The notes under the pieces are model-generated. The model ran no database searches, was not told where the DNA came from, and worked only from the letters and a program-made list of their open reading frames with translations. 64,000 bases of DNA from Vibrio astriarenae (GTDB lineage: Bacteria; Pseudomonadota; Gammaproteobacteria; Enterobacterales; Vibrionaceae), in the NCBI RefSeq assembly GCF_010587385.1, contig NZ_CP047476.1, positions 1,612,001-1,676,000 of the forward strand, read 5' to 3'. The number at the start of each line of letters is the position of its first letter. Within the stretch, counting starts at the first letter, position 1. Both the position numbers and the translations under genes were made by a program. This document shows, piece after piece, positions 62,505 to 64,000 of this stretch.

Positions 62505-63098
62505 ATGGCCACTGTTGTTATAGCTGATGACCATCAGATCGTCAGTGAGGGCATTGCCCGCTTGATTGAAGCGTCGCATCAGGTGCTTGCTATGGCTATA
62601 GATGCGAATGAGTTGGTTCAGTTGGTGAAACAGCACCAGCCAGATTTGATCATTACCGACATTTCAATGCCGGGAATGCAGCTGAACACCACCATTTCCT
62701 TACTCAAAAGGACTTCACCAAACAGCGCTATTGTCTGCCTATCAATGCATGATGAGCCCGAAATTGTTAAGGCTGCGTATGAGTTTGGTGCCAATGGATA
62801 TGTGCTTAAACACCAAGCAGGATTTGAGTTGGCGACGACCATAGAAAAAGTGCTTCAAGGTGAGCGCTATATTCCGCAAGATCTGAAAAACATTATTGAA
62901 CAGAAAACCGACTTGAGTGCTCGCCAACTCGATATTTTGAAATATTTGGCGCAAGGGATGTCAGCAAAACAGGTCGCTTCAGAGCTCAATATCTCATCAA
63001 AAACTGTTGAATATCATAAGTATAAGATGATTGAACAACTTGAAATACGCAGTGCGTCCGAACTGATTGCTTGGGCACATAGCCGCAACCTAGTTTGA
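62505..63098 (+). CDS. NarL/FixJ-family response regulator
   Basis: 197 residues. Receiver domain (about 1-118) with DDH (8-10), phospho-acceptor D52 (ITDISMPGM) and K102 in YVLKHQ. LuxR-type HTH at about 135-195 (LSARQLDILKYLAQGMSAKQVASELNISSKTVEYHKYKMIEQL). NarL-type proteins bind inverted heptamer sites. The ACTAGGA-N3-TTCCTAA element, found four times around here, is of that form. Forms a unit with the kinase. Confidence 0.93.
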   Translation: MATVVIADDHQIVSEGIARLIEASHQVLAMAIDANELVQLVKQHQPDLIITDISMPGMQLNTTISLLKRTSPNSAIVCLSMHDEPEIVKAAYEFGANGYVLKHQAGFELATTIEKVLQGERYIPQDLKNIIEQKTDLSARQLDILKYLAQGMSAKQVASELNISSKTVEYHKYKMIEQLEIRSASELIAWAHSRNLV

Positions 63099-63134
63099 TT
63101 TGCTGTTTGTTCCTAAGTCGTGGGCAGACAGGAC

Positions 63135-63151
63135 TTAGGAAATCTCCTAGT
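63135..63151. promoter_or_regulatory. ACTAGGA-N3-TTCCTAA palindrome, site 3, with an extra arm
   Basis: TTAGGAAATCTCCTAGT is the reverse complement of ACTAGGAGATTTCCTAA and lies 54 bases before maturase 2. A further TTCCTAAGTC at 63110-63119 forms a 10-bp inverted repeat with GACTTAGGAA at 63132-63141, so three half-sites are present. That hairpin may also end the regulator transcript weakly. Confidence 0.6.
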
Positions 63152-63205
63152 GGTTTAAGTCAACTCGTGAATAGATAATGAGCAAAATATTCTCGGGAGC
63201 TCGAA

Positions 63206-64000
63206 ATGACCATTCCATCACCTCATCCATTTCATCTACTCGTAAAGCCTGTCGGTTCGAAGTGTAACCTAGATTGCCATTACTGCTACTACTTGCGTAA
63301 AGAAGAGCGCTATCAGCCTGGTGCCACGATGCAGATGTCTGAGGCTATGCTTGAGACCTATGTGCAGCAGTACATCGCCGCACAACCTAAGCACATCACC
63401 TTTGTTGATTTTAGCTGGCAGGGTGGTGAGCCAGCACTCCGTGGTCTTGAGTTTTATGAAAAAGCGGTGGAGTTACAGCGCAAATACGCACGTCCGGGAA
63501 TGACTGTAACGAATACGTTCCAGAGTAATGGCACTTTGATCAATGAACGCTGGGCGCAATTCTTCAAAAAGAACAATTTTTTGATTGGCCTGAGTATTGA
63601 TGGTGATGAGTTGAACCACAACAATGGTCGCCCGGATAGTAAAGGAAACGAAAGCTACTCACGTGTATTGCGCGGTTTAGAGTTATTGAAAAAGCACGGT
63701 GTGCAGTTCAATACCCTTACCGTTGTGCACAACGACAATGCTCATTTAGGCAAACAGACTTATCAAAAGTTAAAAGAACTTGGCTCTAGTGTCATCCAAT
63801 TCCAGCCTTGCGTTGAGCACCCGTTAGATCAACGCGGTGAGAAAGATTGGTCACTCACACCGCATCAATGGGGACATTTCTTGTGTGATGTTTTTGACGA
63901 GTGGCGAAAAGAAGACGTGGGTAAGGTTTACGTTCAGTTCTTTGAGAATACACTGGGTATTCTGGCAGGCCAGCCAAGCCAAATGTGTTTCCATGCAGAA
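63206..64000 (+). CDS. Anaerobic sulfatase-maturating enzyme (radical SAM), copy 2, N-terminal part
   Basis: The frame runs open from the ATG at 63206 (GGGAG 8 bases upstream) past the end of the window, giving 265 residues. The radical SAM cluster is C20-x3-C24-x2-C27 (CNLDCHYC), followed by WQGGEPALRG (about 71-80) and GLSIDGDELNHN, all typical of anSME. It is a clear paralogue of the protein at 41540. The SPASM cysteines just begin (MCFHAE at the edge). With the NarL-type site upstream, it probably serves the Ser-type sulfatase. Confidence 0.93.
   Translation, partial: MTIPSPHPFHLLVKPVGSKCNLDCHYCYYLRKEERYQPGATMQMSEAMLETYVQQYIAAQPKHITFVDFSWQGGEPALRGLEFYEKAVELQRKYARPGMTVTNTFQSNGTLINERWAQFFKKNNFLIGLSIDGDELNHNNGRPDSKGNESYSRVLRGLELLKKHGVQFNTLTVVHNDNAHLGKQTYQKLKELGSSVIQFQPCVEHPLDQRGEKDWSLTPHQWGHFLCDVFDEWRKEDVGKVYVQFFENTLGILAGQPSQMCFHAE

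Overview
The window is chromosomal DNA from a gammaproteobacterium, almost certainly a Vibrio. Family-level evidence includes YibL, YgjV-type and DUF6868 proteins, an MdtJI pair, a split gcvT / gcvHP locus with an XRE-cupin regulator (in Vibrio cholerae this locus is on chromosome 2), and many MCP and LysR genes. I see no rRNA, tRNA, CRISPR array or insertion sequence. The first gene (KduD-like) and the last (sulfatase maturase) run off the window.

1-8.2 kb: a uronate catabolic block, all on the + strand: KduD-like dehydrogenase (partial), YgjV-like membrane protein, KdgF cupin, DhuI/RpiB-like isomerase, Na+/solute symporter, UxaC, a heparinase II/III-fold lyase with no signal peptide, and a second KduD. 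It fits uptake and cytoplasmic cleavage of uronic-acid oligosaccharides (glycosaminoglycan- or ulvan-like), feeding the unsaturated uronate through KdgF, DhuI and KduD and the saturated one through UxaC.

8.3-23.2 kb: mixed housekeeping and accessory genes: two chemoreceptors, GNAT and Gfo/Idh/MocA enzymes, an enoyl-CoA hydratase with a divergent LysR, a DMT transporter, YibL, a Ca2+-type P-ATPase, and MdtJI with a LysR.

23.5-27.5 kb: a Crp/Fnr regulator, a bacterial eRF1-like (baeRF) protein with GGK at the GGQ position, a structured leader with an internal terminator, an MgtE transporter, a truncated second baeRF and an orphan gene.

27.5-38 kb: cold-shock protein, LysR, methyltransferase, an SH3-like protein, glycine cleavage genes (gcvP, gcvH, XRE-cupin regulator, gcvT) with candidate operators, a CDF transporter and RidA.

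38-64 kb: a sulfatase island and the most striking part. Two complete six-gene MoxR/VWA (Bat-type) operons (moxR, DUF58, DUF4381, VWA, VWA-TPR, BatD) lie in tandem, each next to an exported sulfatase. One sulfatase is Cys-type, the other Ser-type. Around them are two anaerobic sulfatase-maturase radical SAM genes, an FGE-fold lipoprotein lacking the catalytic cysteines, a HEAT/TPR protein, a LysR regulator and a GAF histidine kinase with a NarL-type response regulator. Two different palindromes mark the promoters: ATAAC-N5-GTTAT at the Cys-sulfatase side (three sites) and ACTAGGA-N3-TTCCTAA at the Ser-sulfatase side (four sites, one of them at 40.4 kb). I infer two separately regulated sulfatase production modules in which MoxR/VWA complexes act as dedicated maturation or quality-control machines.
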